Positions 8,880 to 19,800 of a stretch of DNA of 64,000 nt are shown here, piece by piece. The stretch is from Pseudocercospora fijiensis CIRAD86. Its lineage: Eukaryota; Ascomycota; Dothideomycetes; Mycosphaerellales; Mycosphaerellaceae. The notes beneath the pieces are model-generated. The model saw nothing but the letters and a program-made list of their open reading frames with translations, had not been told where the DNA came from and made no database searches. The stretch is taken from assembly GCF_000340215.1 (NCBI RefSeq), contig NW_006921539.1:1622507-1686506 (forward strand), read 5' to 3'. A program made the translations under genes and the position numbers. How positions within the stretch are numbered: position 1 is the first letter of the stretch; each line of letters starts with the position of its first letter.

Positions 8880-11480
8880 GAGCGGTTAACCGAGACAGAG
8901 AGGGCAGAGAGGGTAGTAGACCGCGTTATTGCGAAATACCGCGAGTTAGAGGCTATCTTATTAGTTAAAATTAGCCTTCGAGCGCTTTATAAGAGTAAGA
9001 AGGCAACTAACCTATATTTACATATATACTAGCGGATTAGGGGTCGTAGATTACTGCTAGATCGACCGGCAACTAATACTAAACTAGACTAGTCGCAGGA
9101 GCTAGCGCTAGCGGATTATTGTCGAGAAAGAGACGCAATAGGTATATTCTTACTAGTAGCGCTAATCGTTATAGTAGCGATAGATATACTAGCGAGTCTA
9201 CTACTAGATTATATATTAAGAGACATAATCGCGCCGTTTAGAGTAGACTAGGCGGATAGGTTTCTTAAGCGCTATAGACTTAGCAAAGTTAAGTCTAAAC
9301 CGATTAAGGTTTAGCGTAAGGAGGCTTACGACCCTTCTATAATAAGAGGCTAGTTTAACCGGTTTAAGGCGATATTATTGCGACTAAAGGTAAAGCCGCA
9401 GAACCTATAGAATTTCGATAAGACTAGTTTCCGAGTTAGAATTAGTAGCAACGAGTATATCGTTATAATAGACACTAAGCGCCGCGCCTAGACCGAGTAT
9501 AATAGCAACCGGACGTATATAACCGTCGTCGAGACTATTAATGCCTATAGTGTAGTAATAGACTATTAGTTAATTATTAAGGCAGTAATAGTTTAAGAGA
9601 GGTAGATTCCTTCGTAAGGTTAGTCTCGTAGATTGCCTTAGGCAAGAATAACGTTACTGCTAGCAACGTTACCTACTAATAATAATAGGCAAAGACAACT
9701 TCTTAATTACTGTTAACGAGTCTAGCTATATAACAGATAATACTGCTATGTATTATATCCGCTAGTTTAAGCGTAAGATAAGGCCTAAGGATCTAAATAA
9801 ATAGAGGGTGCTTCTATGCGACAATTACGGCTCTTACTGCTTTAAGGAATTCGCGGCCTTTACGAAGCGATATAGGATTCAATTATAGGGCCTATAACTA
9901 TATACTTCGCACTTTATATAGCCTCTAGACGTTATATTATTCTAAGTATATAAGTTAAGGTATAGATAGGCGGTTTTAGAAGCTATATACCGTAGCGTTA
10001 GCGAGTTTAGTATACCTAAGTTTATAGAGGCGCTAGCATCTATTCGGGCGAAGACATTTACTAACTATAACGTATAGTCGGCATTCCGTAAGATAGGTAT
10101 ATTCCTAACGAATAGGGAGGTGCCTTGTAAGTATATTCGAGATTAGTATAGTACTATAGACTAGAATTAGAACTAGTAAGTAATTGAGGGCGAATTAGTA
10201 TAGGAGGAAACCTAGTATATAGAATCGCTAGCGATAGCGGAGATTGCTTAGTAGGAATATATCGCCTCGGTCGAGTAAGGCTATTCCGCCGAGCCTACTA
10301 TTATCGATCTAAATAGCCTATTTCGCGCTAATAATCGTTACTACCTAGGGGATCTCGAGAACATAATTGCTTAAGATATACCGTCGTTACCTCCTTAGCG
10401 AATCCGGACCCCTACCCCTGAATTGCCGTAATAGCTTCTAAATACTACGACTAGCCCTCGTACGATTAAGACGTCTCGTAGTACTATATAAGCTCGTAAG
10501 GACTTTCGACGCTCGTATCTAAAGCTAACCCTACTCGGTATCGACTATATATTTAACCTATTTTCCTCTTTACCTATAAAGGATACAAAGAGGGCATACG
10601 AGTTGTTAGTTAATATAGCTATTTATAAGGGCAAAGAATACAAGCGTAAATATTAGTCTATAAGTATCGTTAAACGCGTAAAGAAGCGATAGAAGGAGTA
10701 GCTAAATCGGCTTATAAGAGCAGGTGCTATCGAGGCCGATAAATTGCGCTCGCAACTTACCTAATAGGATAAGGACCTAGCTAATAACGACCGCCGGAAG
10801 ATACTCTATAAGGTAGAGAATGCTTGTAATAAAGTACGCACCTATCGACTTAAGTATAGTAAAGCCTTCCGAGTAGTATTTAATAACAATAGCAAGACTA
10901 AGTAGATAGACGTTAAGCTCTAGTCTATCGATAAGCCGCTATAACGAGTCTTTAACCTACGACTTTTCGCTACCGATAACAACCTTATATTAAAGAAGAC
11001 TAGCGATCCGTACGCTAACGTTATCTACTTCTATAGGCGGTATACTAATACTACCGAGAGCGGCGATATTACTTACACTTAGTTACTAATAAGCACGTTA
11101 TTACTACTAACTCGTACCTACGACTATAAAGACGATATTATAGTATAGACCGTTAAGTCGAAGCGACGACTAAATAGCCTATTCGCGCAAGAACCTAACA
11201 CTCGGTTAGACTAGCTACAATAAGACGAAGCGCTGCCTAATAAAGATACTATACACACCGCAATCTAGCCTTATTTAGTATCTCCTCGCCGCTGCTATAA
11301 GTCTATATAAAGCAAGCGCTACTTCTACGAGCCTCCGAAGAAATCTAGCCGTTATAATAGCGCTATTGCTAGTAGTAAGAACAACCTAATTAAGCTAGAA
11401 GAGGTAGATAGTATAGATAGTAGACATAATAGTAATAGGCTATTTACCTAGTAAGAAGAGGTAGCAGTTATATAATAGAT
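8880..11480 (+). pseudogene. Decayed pogo-type transposase with long C-terminal region
   Basis: Former coding region on the plus strand, riddled with TAG/TAA. Recognisable pieces in order: a helix-turn-helix part (about 8,890-9,060, SLRALYKSKKATNLY), ADRFLKRYRLSK (about 9,249), the catalytic-core start NFDKTSFRVRISSNEY (9411), and DTKRRA. After a frame change between about 9,600 and 9,690 come LLCDNYGSYCFKEF (about 9,809; D of DDE) and a TSHFIQPLDV-like block (about 9,904), which matches the 'HLLQPLDV' element typical of pogo transposases. The frame continues to about 11,480 with a Lys/Arg-rich tail that I do not recognise and that could be a second ORF. Beyond the RIP stops the frame change proves inactivity. 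Confidence 0.75.
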
Positions 11481-11655
11481 ATATAGGCCGACTAGTAAAG
11501 TAGTTGATTATATAGTAGACTCGAGGTTTGCTAAGAGGCCGGATTGAGGTCCTACGGTCGCAATTTAGTCGCTAATATACCGGAAATCTACTGTCTCTTA
11601 ACCCTTATCGTACTTATATTTAGTTTCCTATCACATATGCTCTACAACATCGCCG

Positions 11656-11707
11656 TTATCGACTTTTACGTATAGCTTACTAGGAAAGTGCGATTTTACG
11701 TATAGTT
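11656..11707 (-). repeat. Right terminal inverted repeat of the pogo-like element
   Basis: Inverted copy of 8545-8596. The two TIRs differ mainly by C/T or G/A changes. Confidence 0.85.
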
Positions 11708-12068
11708 TAATTCCCCGAGCTAGGGCGAGGGGTGAAGTAGGCTGACGCAACCCCGGATATTGGCACCAAACAACAACCGCAGCCAAGCATGAGATGAGGT
11801 CATTCAGTGGCTGGGATCGCACGTGCTCTGGCTAACGCGTGTGAATAAGTCGCGGTATATTTCAACCACAACACGTACATACAAAGCCCACTCATCATCA
11901 GACTCTCCTGCTTCTTCGTGTCGACCGCAACAATATCCAACCAGGCATTCCCATGCTATTGAGGAGTTGAAGAACTCCAATAGCACGGTCAGTACGATAT
12001 CATCAGAGGTGTGGTGTTCTCTTCTTACTTATTTCTTGTCAAACTTCATTCTGCACGACCACCTCAAA
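11708..12068 (+). promoter_or_regulatory. Upstream region of the lyase gene
   Basis: Unique, non-RIP DNA of 361 bp between the transposon end and the chosen ATG. The lyase frame is open from 11,823, but the residues before 12,069 look like leader sequence and have no family counterpart. A CT-rich patch (TTCTCTTCTTACTTATTTC) lies about 55 bp upstream of the ATG. The transposon has landed about 360 bp from the start codon, close enough to affect expression through heterochromatin (inference). Confidence 0.4.
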
Positions 12069-13445
12069 ATGCCCGTCAGTGCGATAGATTCCTTCCTTTT
12101 CAGAGATCTCTTCGGAACACAAGCAATCCGAGACATTTTCGAAGACCAGCAATACGTTCGATATTGTCTAGTAGTAGAAGCAGCGTTAGCTCGTGCACAG
12201 GCACAATGCGGTGTCATCCCAGAACAAGCAGCACGCGAAATCTCAAGAACTGCAGCCGAACTGGAACTAGACCACGATCGACTCGCCAAAGAAACAGAAA
12301 TCGTAGGCTATCCCATCCTCCCTCTAGTCCGCCAGCTCTCAGCAGCATGTGGTGAAGAAGCCGGAGCATACGTGCACTGGGGAGCCACAACCCAAGACAT
12401 CCAAGACACAGCATCAATGCTCCAGATAAAATCCGGTCTCGTCCTCATCGAAGAAAAACTCCGAACCATCATCAAAACCCTCTCCTCCCTATCCTCAAAT
12501 CACAAAAACACCCCCATGCCAGGCCGAACCCATCTCCAACACGCCCTACCCGTGACTTTCGGCTACAAATGCGCCGTCTACCTCTCCTCCCTCCACCGCC
12601 ACCTCGAACGCCTCGACCAACTCAAACCCCGCTGCCTCCTCGTCCAATTCGGCGGCGCAGCAGGAACCCTCGCATCTCTCGGCCCAGACCCCGAAACCTC
12701 ACTATCCGTCCGCTCCTCTCTCGCCAAAATCCTAAATCTCAAAGATCCACATATAACCTGGCACAGCGCGCGCGACGGCATCGCAGAAATCCTCTCGTTC
12801 CTAGCGCTCGTGGGCGGAACGTTGGGAAAAATCGCCACAGATATGATTTTCATGTCCGCGAACGAAGTTTCGGAAATCAGGGAACCTTTCGTTCCTCACC
12901 GGGGAGCGAGTTCTACAATGCCTCAGAAACGGAACCCGATTTCTAGTGAGATCATCCTAGCTTCGGCGAAAATTTTAAGGAATACTGCGAGTCTGGGTTT
13001 CGATGCTATGCTGACGGATTTCGAGAGGGCGACGGGGCCTTGGCATTTGGAATGGGCTGCTGTGCCGGAAGCTTTTGTGGTTGCTGTGGGAGCTTTAGCG
13101 CAGACTGATTTTGCGCTTTCGGGACTTGTGGTTAATACTGATGCTATGAAGAGGAATTTGGAATCTACGCGCGGACTGATTGTGGCTGAGGCTGTGATGA
13201 TGGAATTGGCGAAGTCGGTGGGGAGACAGAAGGCTCATGAGATTGTGTATGAGAGTTGTAAGGAGACGATTGAAGGGGAAGATGGCAAGAGGACGTTGTG
13301 TGATGTTTTGGTTGAGAAGGAGGAGGTTGTGAAGGTTTTGGAGAGGGAGAGGATTGAGGAGTTGTGTACGCCGACGAATTATTTGGGTGCAGCAGAGGCG
13401 ATGGTTGAGCAGGTTTTGGCGTTGAATCAGAGGTTTGGGTTGTAG
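12069..13445 (+). CDS. Fumarase/aspartase-superfamily lyase, 3-carboxy-cis,cis-muconate cycloisomerase / adenylosuccinate lyase-like
   Basis: Protein of 458 residues, a normal length for the superfamily, with no intron. It starts MPVSAIDSFLFRDLFGT, as PcaB-like enzymes do. Key elements are the HWGATTQDIQDTA region (C1), MPGRTHLQHALPVTFG (C2, catalytic His) and the signature SSTMPQKRNPISSE (C3 loop, about residue 280-290). The C-terminal ADSL_C-type region ends NYLGAAEAMVEQVLAL. Prokaryotic PcaB enzymes act in protocatechuate degradation. Fungi usually use an unrelated beta-propeller carboxymuconate enzyme, so the true substrate may differ (another muconate, adenylosuccinate or argininosuccinate-like compound). 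It is convergent with the UNC93-like transporter (105 bp between stops). No pathway neighbours are visible. Confidence 0.87.
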   Translation: MPVSAIDSFLFRDLFGTQAIRDIFEDQQYVRYCLVVEAALARAQAQCGVIPEQAAREISRTAAELELDHDRLAKETEIVGYPILPLVRQLSAACGEEAGAYVHWGATTQDIQDTASMLQIKSGLVLIEEKLRTIIKTLSSLSSNHKNTPMPGRTHLQHALPVTFGYKCAVYLSSLHRHLERLDQLKPRCLLVQFGGAAGTLASLGPDPETSLSVRSSLAKILNLKDPHITWHSARDGIAEILSFLALVGGTLGKIATDMIFMSANEVSEIREPFVPHRGASSTMPQKRNPISSEIILASAKILRNTASLGFDAMLTDFERATGPWHLEWAAVPEAFVVAVGALAQTDFALSGLVVNTDAMKRNLESTRGLIVAEAVMMELAKSVGRQKAHEIVYESCKETIEGEDGKRTLCDVLVEKEEVVKVLERERIEELCTPTNYLGAAEAMVEQVLALNQRFGL

Positions 13446-13550
13446 AATTGGAACATTTTGGGTATGGATAGAGTCTAGAGATACATATGTCATGATCATG
13501 GAATTCGTCTCTTTCGTGGTCTCTGACTGAGGGACTTCGACTCGACCTGC

Positions 13551-15197
13551 TTACGCTCGGTCCTGGTATGACGCATCCGAGTCAATGCTCTCCATTTTCC
13601 TATGCTGATGCTGCTGTGGCACGATGTCGTCCATCGTCTCATCAGTGAATCTCAAGTCATCTTCGAGTGAGACAGTATCACGGATCTTCCAGAACATCAC
13701 TGGGGCAGCGATGACTAAGGATCCTGCAAGGAGGACCCAATTGCTGATGAACAGAGTCATATACTCTGGTGCATTGTCAAGACCATCCAATCGCCAGATG
13801 ATGGCTGCTCCGGCTGACTGAATGCCTTTGTAGAAGCCGGCAAAATTCGCTAGCTTGCGGCCATTGTTTGTCATGGCACCCATGAACCTGTGATGTGTTA
13901 GTGCTGGACACATTGAATGTAGTGACGATGCTCACCAGTACACGCACGTCTGCCACGCAGCGTCGTAGAAGCCGTAGAAGATGTACAGGAACATAGGGCC
14001 AATATAGTCGCTGTCGGTCCAATCTCTTCTGCGCTCATCTGGAGTAGCCTTGACCTGAGCACGGGTGTAGCCCATTTGGAAGGCATACCCGCCGCCCCAG
14101 ATCGCGAACGTTAGAACTAGAAGAGCTACCCATGCGAGAATTGCCCGCGTTGCTCTTCGAATCTTGTTGATATCGAGGGCAAATCCAAACATGCCTGAGC
14201 CGGCAATTTGTGCGAGCCAGTACAGGGTGTTGTTCAAAGACCTTGTTCGGATGTTGAATTGTGCAAGGTTGACATCGTTGAATTGATAGGTGTAGAACCA
14301 GTTACTCGCAAAGAACATGGGGAAAAGGCACAGGATATAGGGATCTGTAAAGATGGTCTCCCACAGCCCGAGCAATTCGGTCTTCCATGTTGGATTCTTC
14401 ATGAGAATGACGCGAGAGCCATCCATCCTCACGACGTGCTTCGCATCGACAAGTGTCCAGGCCAGCAAGGCACCAGCAAAAGTCAAGCACAGGAAGCCGA
14501 TGTAGGTTCCATCGCTCACTCTCTCACTTGAGGTGTTGTGAATATTCTGGGCCAAGGGCACAAGGCTACCAATCACGCCTCCAAGGTTGAAGATTGCCCA
14601 GAACCACGAGATGTATCGTCCTTTCGAGGCTTCGTTCGGGTAAGACATCATGATCTGACCTTGAGCGCTCCAGAGAACTCCCGCGCAACATCCTAAGAAG
14701 AATCCTGCGAATACAATATAGCCGTAGTTGAAAGTATGGTTGTAACAGAGATAGGCCGAGATGTAGACTGAGTATCCGATGCCACCGAAGCCCAGAGCAA
14801 ACTTTATACCAAGGGTATTGGTGATGGTTCCGGCGAAGAAGCCGACGACTGCAAATGTGGCATACAGAGCGCTGTTGGAGTCAGAGCTTGCAGGAGACTG
14901 ATCGAAGGCCTGACCACCGCCGCCTAAGCCATTGACGGCATTGAACATGCCTGTTTCTAGGTCAGTCGCGGTTCGTGAAATCATTAGACGCCAAGCCTAC
15001 TGACCTGGGCATAGAAAGCAAATGAATGCCACGAGAACCAGCTGAAGCTGTGGAGAGGCATAATATGGCAGACCAAAGAACTGCTTGTACTTCCAGCCAA
15101 GCGGGATCAAGGCGTCGTCGCGCGGTGGCTCTCGTCCGCGTGGAGCAGTGTCGTGTGTTCTGAGCTGCAATGGCACCTTCTCTGGTTGATGAGCCAT
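13551..15197 (-). CDS. UNC93-like major facilitator membrane protein (DUF895 type)
   Basis: Three exons: 15197-15005, 14950-13936 and 13887-13551, with introns of 54 nt (GTCAGT...ACAG) and 48 nt (GTGAGC...CACAG), giving 514 residues. It is a polytopic protein. The first helix contains QLVLVAFICFLCPG and is followed across the intron by MFNAVNGLGGGGQ, the characteristic fungal UNC93-like motif. Other family elements are GVLWSAQGQIMMSYP, GRYISWFWAIFNLGGVIGSL, YTYQFNDVNLAQFNIRTR and, across the second intron, VYWFMGAMTNNGRKLA. Animal UNC-93 regulates a potassium channel; fungal members are uncharacterised transporters, and the substrate is unknown. The N-terminus is polar and cytosolic. The last residues DSDASYQDRA precede the TAA at 13,553-13,551. 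Confidence 0.9.
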
Positions 15198-16199
15198 GGT
15201 CAGTAGAATAAGGCAATCGATGTCGTTGACTTTTGTGCAGCTGTGTGTGATGGGAATAAGATGAAGAGGACGATAGCGGTCAACAACAATGCTGGCTGAA
15301 AGTGAAGTACAACACGACCTCATCGCATGCTGTGCGAACGTTGAGCTGATCATGGATAGCGCTGCCCATAGCTCACAAGGCCCTGGCCTCCATGAGACTC
15401 AGGTACGTAAGGCAGCACAACGGCTGTGAGGGCTGCTGCCACCACATTGCTTGCGCCAGGACAATGCCGCCCGCGAGGGAGCTGAGATGTTCGGCGTCCA
15501 ATCAATGAGCCGGCCTTACGCAAGGTCCAGGCGGGTGTGAAGCAAGGCGGCACCTTTGCCTGCTTCCGTGGAATGGAACATTAAGATTTCAGCCTTGCGG
15601 GCGCAGATGGAGAGCTCCATGTGCCAGGCATGCATGCTTGAGAGCTGTCAAGCCGTGCCGTATGTGCATTCAGACCAAGAATAAGTAGGACGAAGCTGTA
15701 GCTGCAGCTGTGTCTCTGCAAGGATCGCCGGGTGGCTGGACGGAAGCAGGGAATGGCAGAATGGTGCTCGACGATAAGCCAGTGATGTTGTGTAGCAGAG
15801 AGAGCATTGACGCCTAACGTTATGGACATGTGTTGTCGCCTACAAAATCCGTGGTGCAGATCCAACATGAAAGTCAGCCTCAGGGAACACAAGCCAAGAC
15901 TCTGACAGCCACGTGATCTGCGGCTGTGATGGAACTAGCCTGATAGAGTCTAGTTCGATTGTGGTCAATGTTCTCACATGCCGTCCGCCTGCGGCAAGAG
16001 ACAAGGTCCTGCATATGGATCAAGAATCGTTCTCAGACCCGCTCCATCAAAGAAATATGCTGACAGACCCCGGGATACTGCAGCAGCTTACTTTGCCATA
16101 GACGGGTCTGCTTCTGAAATACTGCAGACATTGCTGCATCGACTGGTCGCTCTCGTTTGACTTCACTTTGGCCCATCACTTGGGCAATCTTTGCCTGCA
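15198..16199. other. Intergenic region, no gene recognised
   Basis: About 1 kb of unique DNA upstream of the UNC93-like gene. A CCAATCA box (15498-15504) lies about 300 bp from that gene's ATG. Open frames on both strands are short and show no family features. Base use is normal (not RIP). Confidence 0.45.
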
Positions 16200-18209
16200 A
16201 TGGATCCTATGTCAGCCGTCAACGATGTGCAGAACACGAAAGCCTTGGCGCATAAGCTGTACTGTCAATGTATGCCTCTCCTCCATATCACAGCTGTCAG
16301 AGCATGACGACTGACCGGATCCATCGACTAGGTCAGAGATCCACTAGTCCTTACCGACCATTAGCAAGAAGTGTTAGAATTCTGCGAAACAAGCTCGAAG
16401 AAGCTGATAATGTACTCAACGAAATCGCCCTCAGACCCGAGGAAATACGAGTGCTTTGTGCTGTCGATGCGAGCACCAACGTTCTGGATAAGCTGGATCA
16501 GCTTTTGCAAAGAGCAGACCTTCACACCATTGCACAGGACGACATTCCTATACACTAGTACGTGGATGCCTTTCCCAACTAGATAGATATAGCACTAAAG
16601 GAACTCTCTGACGCTATCGAGTCTCTCGAGCGTAGCACTAGCCGAATAGACATGCTATCGAATACTCTAATGCGCTCTTCTGTACAGCCAACGCCCGTCG
16701 ATACACCCATATTTTTTGCAAGCACTCGTCATTCGCATATATCTGCGAGCCGTGATTTGCACGTTCGCTCTACAGGTCGGGAAGTTCAGCCTGGTCTGAA
16801 CGATGTTCACAGGATGTCATCGAATACTTCCGACAGCTGGAGATCCCCGTTCGCATCGCCTGATCCCATGTCGATCGACATCGATGCGGCCTCTTCGATG
16901 ATTCTCAGCGATATGCCAATCTTGCTGTCCAACAAGCAAGAGCGTGCTTCTCACCAAGCAAAGTCAACGCAATCCATCTCTCCACTAAATCAACAGGCGT
17001 CAACAAGGGCAAACGAAGCACCGGAAGCTGTATTGGCCCCTTTAGTGCGGACCAGTGTGGACGAGGTTCATGAAGCCAAGCAAACCGAGCTCCAACAATC
17101 ACTAGCGATGTTCGTTGAAAATCCAATGCAGAGTAACGCAGAACAATCCACCACCTCTGCGGTCGAGAAGGACTCTTATGCAATACCTCTTCGTCGGCAA
17201 ATATCTCACAAACGTGCTCAAGGTTGGCCGCCCCCTTCCACGAGCCATATGGAAACGCAGACACCAATATTCCGGCCTGGGAAGCATGCACCATCGTCCT
17301 CGCTTGTCGCCTCGCCAGTATCTGCAAGCAAGCAGCAGTCCACTCTTGGACGAGGAATATATCCTCGAGCCATACTGGAGTCATCGGCTAATGATAGTAC
17401 TCATTCAAAATTCGGACAAAGGGACTCTGAGCTCATTACAACGAGCTTTCAACTGGGTCGAGAAAGCAATGATTCTCCAGGAATGGCCATTGCTCCGTCA
17501 CAAGCTCCCTCAAGAACTTCCAGAGAGGCGCACGGATCGAGAGCCGGCCTGACTCAGATCCATCATGTTCCTCGTGCTGCGCCCAAATTAATTTCGGCCA
17601 TCATACTGGCCTCGGAATATCCAGCATCACAAAACCTCAAATCATTACTGATCATAGCGGAAGCGGAAAATGCTCTCCACCGAACAACGATCGCTTGCCG
17701 TCTCCCTCACAGCAGCGTGCATCACAAGGACAAGTGATGACCAAAAGACCGGCCGCTCGATCACGGCCGTCAACGCGCAACTCAGATCTTGGATTCGAAA
17801 TCGACAAAGAGGAAATAATAAAGGCTATCGTGAACTGTTGGAATGATGGTCGCTGGAACGAGGCCGACCTATGTATCAAATCTACCCTCAAGAAAATGCC
17901 GGTTCAAGCTGTACCTTGCACCATCACGAGACGGCTTCACCACCTCCGAGGAGTGATTCCCAGCTTGACTGGAGAATGGAACGAAGCGTTGACTAAATTC
18001 CTGTCCGTGCTGAAGACACCGCTGCGCGACTCAGCGCAGCTCGACGTGCCGCTGCGATATGGCTAGGCGATACTTATGCTGTTCTCGGTCGTAGCGCTGA
18101 AGCTCATCTATCCCACACGATTGCAGAGCAGGGCGCGATCTTCGACAGTGCCGACGCCTACCAGCTCCATCAACGCATTTCGGTGAGGAAAAATGGGAGC
18201 TTTATGTGA
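16200..18209 (+). pseudogene. Decayed or complex gene: fungal STAND-like N-terminal region with TPR-like C-terminus
   Basis: Coding-like sequence in three successive frames. Start ATG 16,200 (MDPMSAVNDVQNTKALAHKL), then a plausible intron 16,270-16,331. A helical region follows (RILRNKLEEADNVLNEI...VLDKLDQLLQ), like the start of fungal STAND-associated N-terminal domains. A TAG at 16,556 can be avoided by an intron 16,558-16,641 (GTACGT...CACTAG), which keeps phase. A long Ser/Gln-rich region runs to about 17,660. The frame then changes to one containing DKEEIIKAIVNCWNDGRWNE, WNEALTKFLSVLKTPLRDSA (TPR-like). A further shift near 18,035 is needed to reach AAAIWLGDTYAVLGRSAEAH, which ends at 18,209. 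I found no good intron for the last two frame changes, so small deletions are likely. The family assignment is tentative. Confidence 0.5.
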
Positions 18210-18228
18210 TATATCTAGAACAACTAGT

Positions 18229-19611
18229 CTAGTCCCAACTCTCCACCGCCCTCTCAATAATCGGCCGTATAACCTTCCTCCCCGCATCCTCCCTCTCATG
18301 CCTCCACACCATCTGCCTCTTTCCCAACTCCCTCGCTCGATGCCAAGCTTTCGCCTTCAACGTCGGTTCCTTCTCAATCGCCTCACTCACAGTTTGGAAA
18401 AGCGCATCGGCCTGTACCTCATCAATCCTCACATCACTTCTCACCACAAGTACGATTTCTCGAATTTTGTGTTTCTTTCCAGTCTTCTTGTCTTTCACGT
18501 TGTACTTGTTGAGTGCGACGCTGATATCGGTGCCTTCTTGAGCCGTCCATGCGGCTTCGATGGCAAACCAGTCGAAAAGTTCTTCGAATTCTGTCTTGGC
18601 GATCTGCTCGTCTAAGGAATAAGGGATCGAAGAGAATCCCAGCATGACGGTGGGTGTGCGTGGGGATGGGGTGTCGACATAGTCTCCTTTCCAGTCTCGA
18701 CGGAGGAGATCTCGGACGTTTAGATGATCAAGATCTTTTTTCGCGTCACTTAATTTTTCGTCGAGGTCGTGCATGGCCTTGTCGAGTTTGCGGCCAGACC
18801 AACGACTGCGTGCCAGAATGCGGGATGCGGTTTCGATGTCTTCGTCGGTGGTGTTTTCGTCTTCAAGACCTCCGGAGTCGATCGCGATGGCGCCGAGGAT
18901 GAGTTCCAGCATTTCGTGGGGGAGGTGGTATTCTTCTGGAAGTTGCTCTAATTCATTGAGCATTTGGCGAGCTACGAGTGTAGTGCAGCTCGCCACTTTC
19001 TCAAAGACTCGCGGGTGGGCATCTTTTCCTGCGCCGGCGTCTTGATGATGGTCGAAGATGCTGAGGATTGGTGCCGAGCCCCATTTTCGTAATGGTTTTG
19101 GATGGTCGACAATTACGATGCCCTTCAAAACTCGGGCCAGAGTTTCCGGATCTTCAGGCAGTTCGTCCAGAGTCAGAAGATCCGAATGTCCAGTGCTCAT
19201 CTTCGCATTTCGCAAAGCCAGCTTGTTCTCAGGTCGGAGATCGAGGGCATCCGTCGGAGTTTGTAGCAATGCTATAGCTTTGATCGGGTGGGACGTGTTC
19301 TGTGTTGAATGCTCGAGGTGGTAGGCCCAAGTAAGAGCAGCGATCATAGAATCCAGATCGCCTCCCTCGTTGCCTTGCACGATGGTCCATCCTGAGATGT
19401 TGCCCTCTTGCCAGTCGATGAGGAATTCTTTCTTGGTTGCTCGACTCCATTCGCTGAAATGGCCGACTCCTGTCTCGACTGCATTTGCTGCTTGGATTCG
19501 AGAAGGGTGAAGTGGAGCTTGTGCATCCTTCTGGTGCGTGGATGGAGCTGCATGCACCGACGTAAGGAGGAGCACTCCGGTGCTGATTCCGGCGAGAACA
19601 TGCATACGCAT
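18229..19611 (-). CDS. DHH-family exopolyphosphatase (PPX1-like) with N-terminal signal peptide
   Basis: Single-exon protein of 460 residues. The DHH phosphoesterase domain has motif I GNEGGDLDSMIAAL (PPX1-type; Asp ligands kept), motif II IVDHP and the defining motif III FDHHQDAG (about residue 187-194). It then has AIAIDSGGLEDENTTDED (motif IV Asp region) and a DHHA2-type C-terminal domain (LLRRDWKGDYV...). Yeast Ppx1 processively hydrolyses polyphosphate and is mainly cytosolic. Here the first 21 residues (MRMHVLAGISTGVLLLTSVHA) look like a cleavable secretion signal, so a vacuolar, cell-surface or secreted location is possible. The stop lies only 20 bp from the end of the neighbouring decayed gene on the opposite strand. 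Confidence 0.88.
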   Translation of the reverse strand: MRMHVLAGISTGVLLLTSVHAAPSTHQKDAQAPLHPSRIQAANAVETGVGHFSEWSRATKKEFLIDWQEGNISGWTIVQGNEGGDLDSMIAALTWAYHLEHSTQNTSHPIKAIALLQTPTDALDLRPENKLALRNAKMSTGHSDLLTLDELPEDPETLARVLKGIVIVDHPKPLRKWGSAPILSIFDHHQDAGAGKDAHPRVFEKVASCTTLVARQMLNELEQLPEEYHLPHEMLELILGAIAIDSGGLEDENTTDEDIETASRILARSRWSGRKLDKAMHDLDEKLSDAKKDLDHLNVRDLLRRDWKGDYVDTPSPRTPTVMLGFSSIPYSLDEQIAKTEFEELFDWFAIEAAWTAQEGTDISVALNKYNVKDKKTGKKHKIREIVLVVRSDVRIDEVQADALFQTVSEAIEKEPTLKAKAWHRARELGKRQMVWRHEREDAGRKVIRPIIERAVESWD

Positions 19612-19800
19612 AGCTTTCGATGTTATATCACGCGATGGTGGAGTGTAATGAATAAGTGAAGTGCTTCAGATGATATAGGTACCTACTGCCTCCGGAACCA
19701 CGTTCTTGCATGTCGTGCGGTCCTTGGCTGGCGCCGACGATGCCTCGGAGTGATGTCAGCGGTTCAATAGACACCTTTTGCCGGCGGAAGGGGTGTTGTA
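19612..19800. other. PPX1-like upstream region and border of the RIP compartment
   Basis: Unique DNA of normal composition up to about 19,795. Beyond that the sequence turns CpA-poor and TpA-rich and stays so for more than 44 kb, except for one island at about 35,877-36,648. The border is abrupt, within a few tens of bases. Confidence 0.6.

Larger units (their letters stand above)
8545..11707 (+). mobile_element. RIP-mutated pogo/Tigger-like (Tc1-mariner superfamily) DNA transposon
   Basis: A 3.16-kb element bounded by terminal inverted repeats of about 52 bp (8545-8596 and 11656-11707). The outer 10 bases differ between the ends only by transitions. Each TIR contains two copies of ATACGTAAAA, one followed by TCG and one by C/GTCG. 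The interior is CpA/TpG-poor and TpA-rich. Read with TAG/TAA as lost Gln/Trp codons, the plus strand gives a DDE transposase with the fungal pogo signature (NFDETGF, here NFDKTSF at 9411). Target-site bases are ambiguous: a TA adjoins each end but with a one-base offset. It lies between two gene islands and has disrupted no recognisable gene. Confidence 0.85.

Noticed and set aside
13551..13560. TTACGCTCGG in the UNC93-like gene as a third introner motif copy
   Set aside because: Short match lying in coding sequence over the stop codon; chance.
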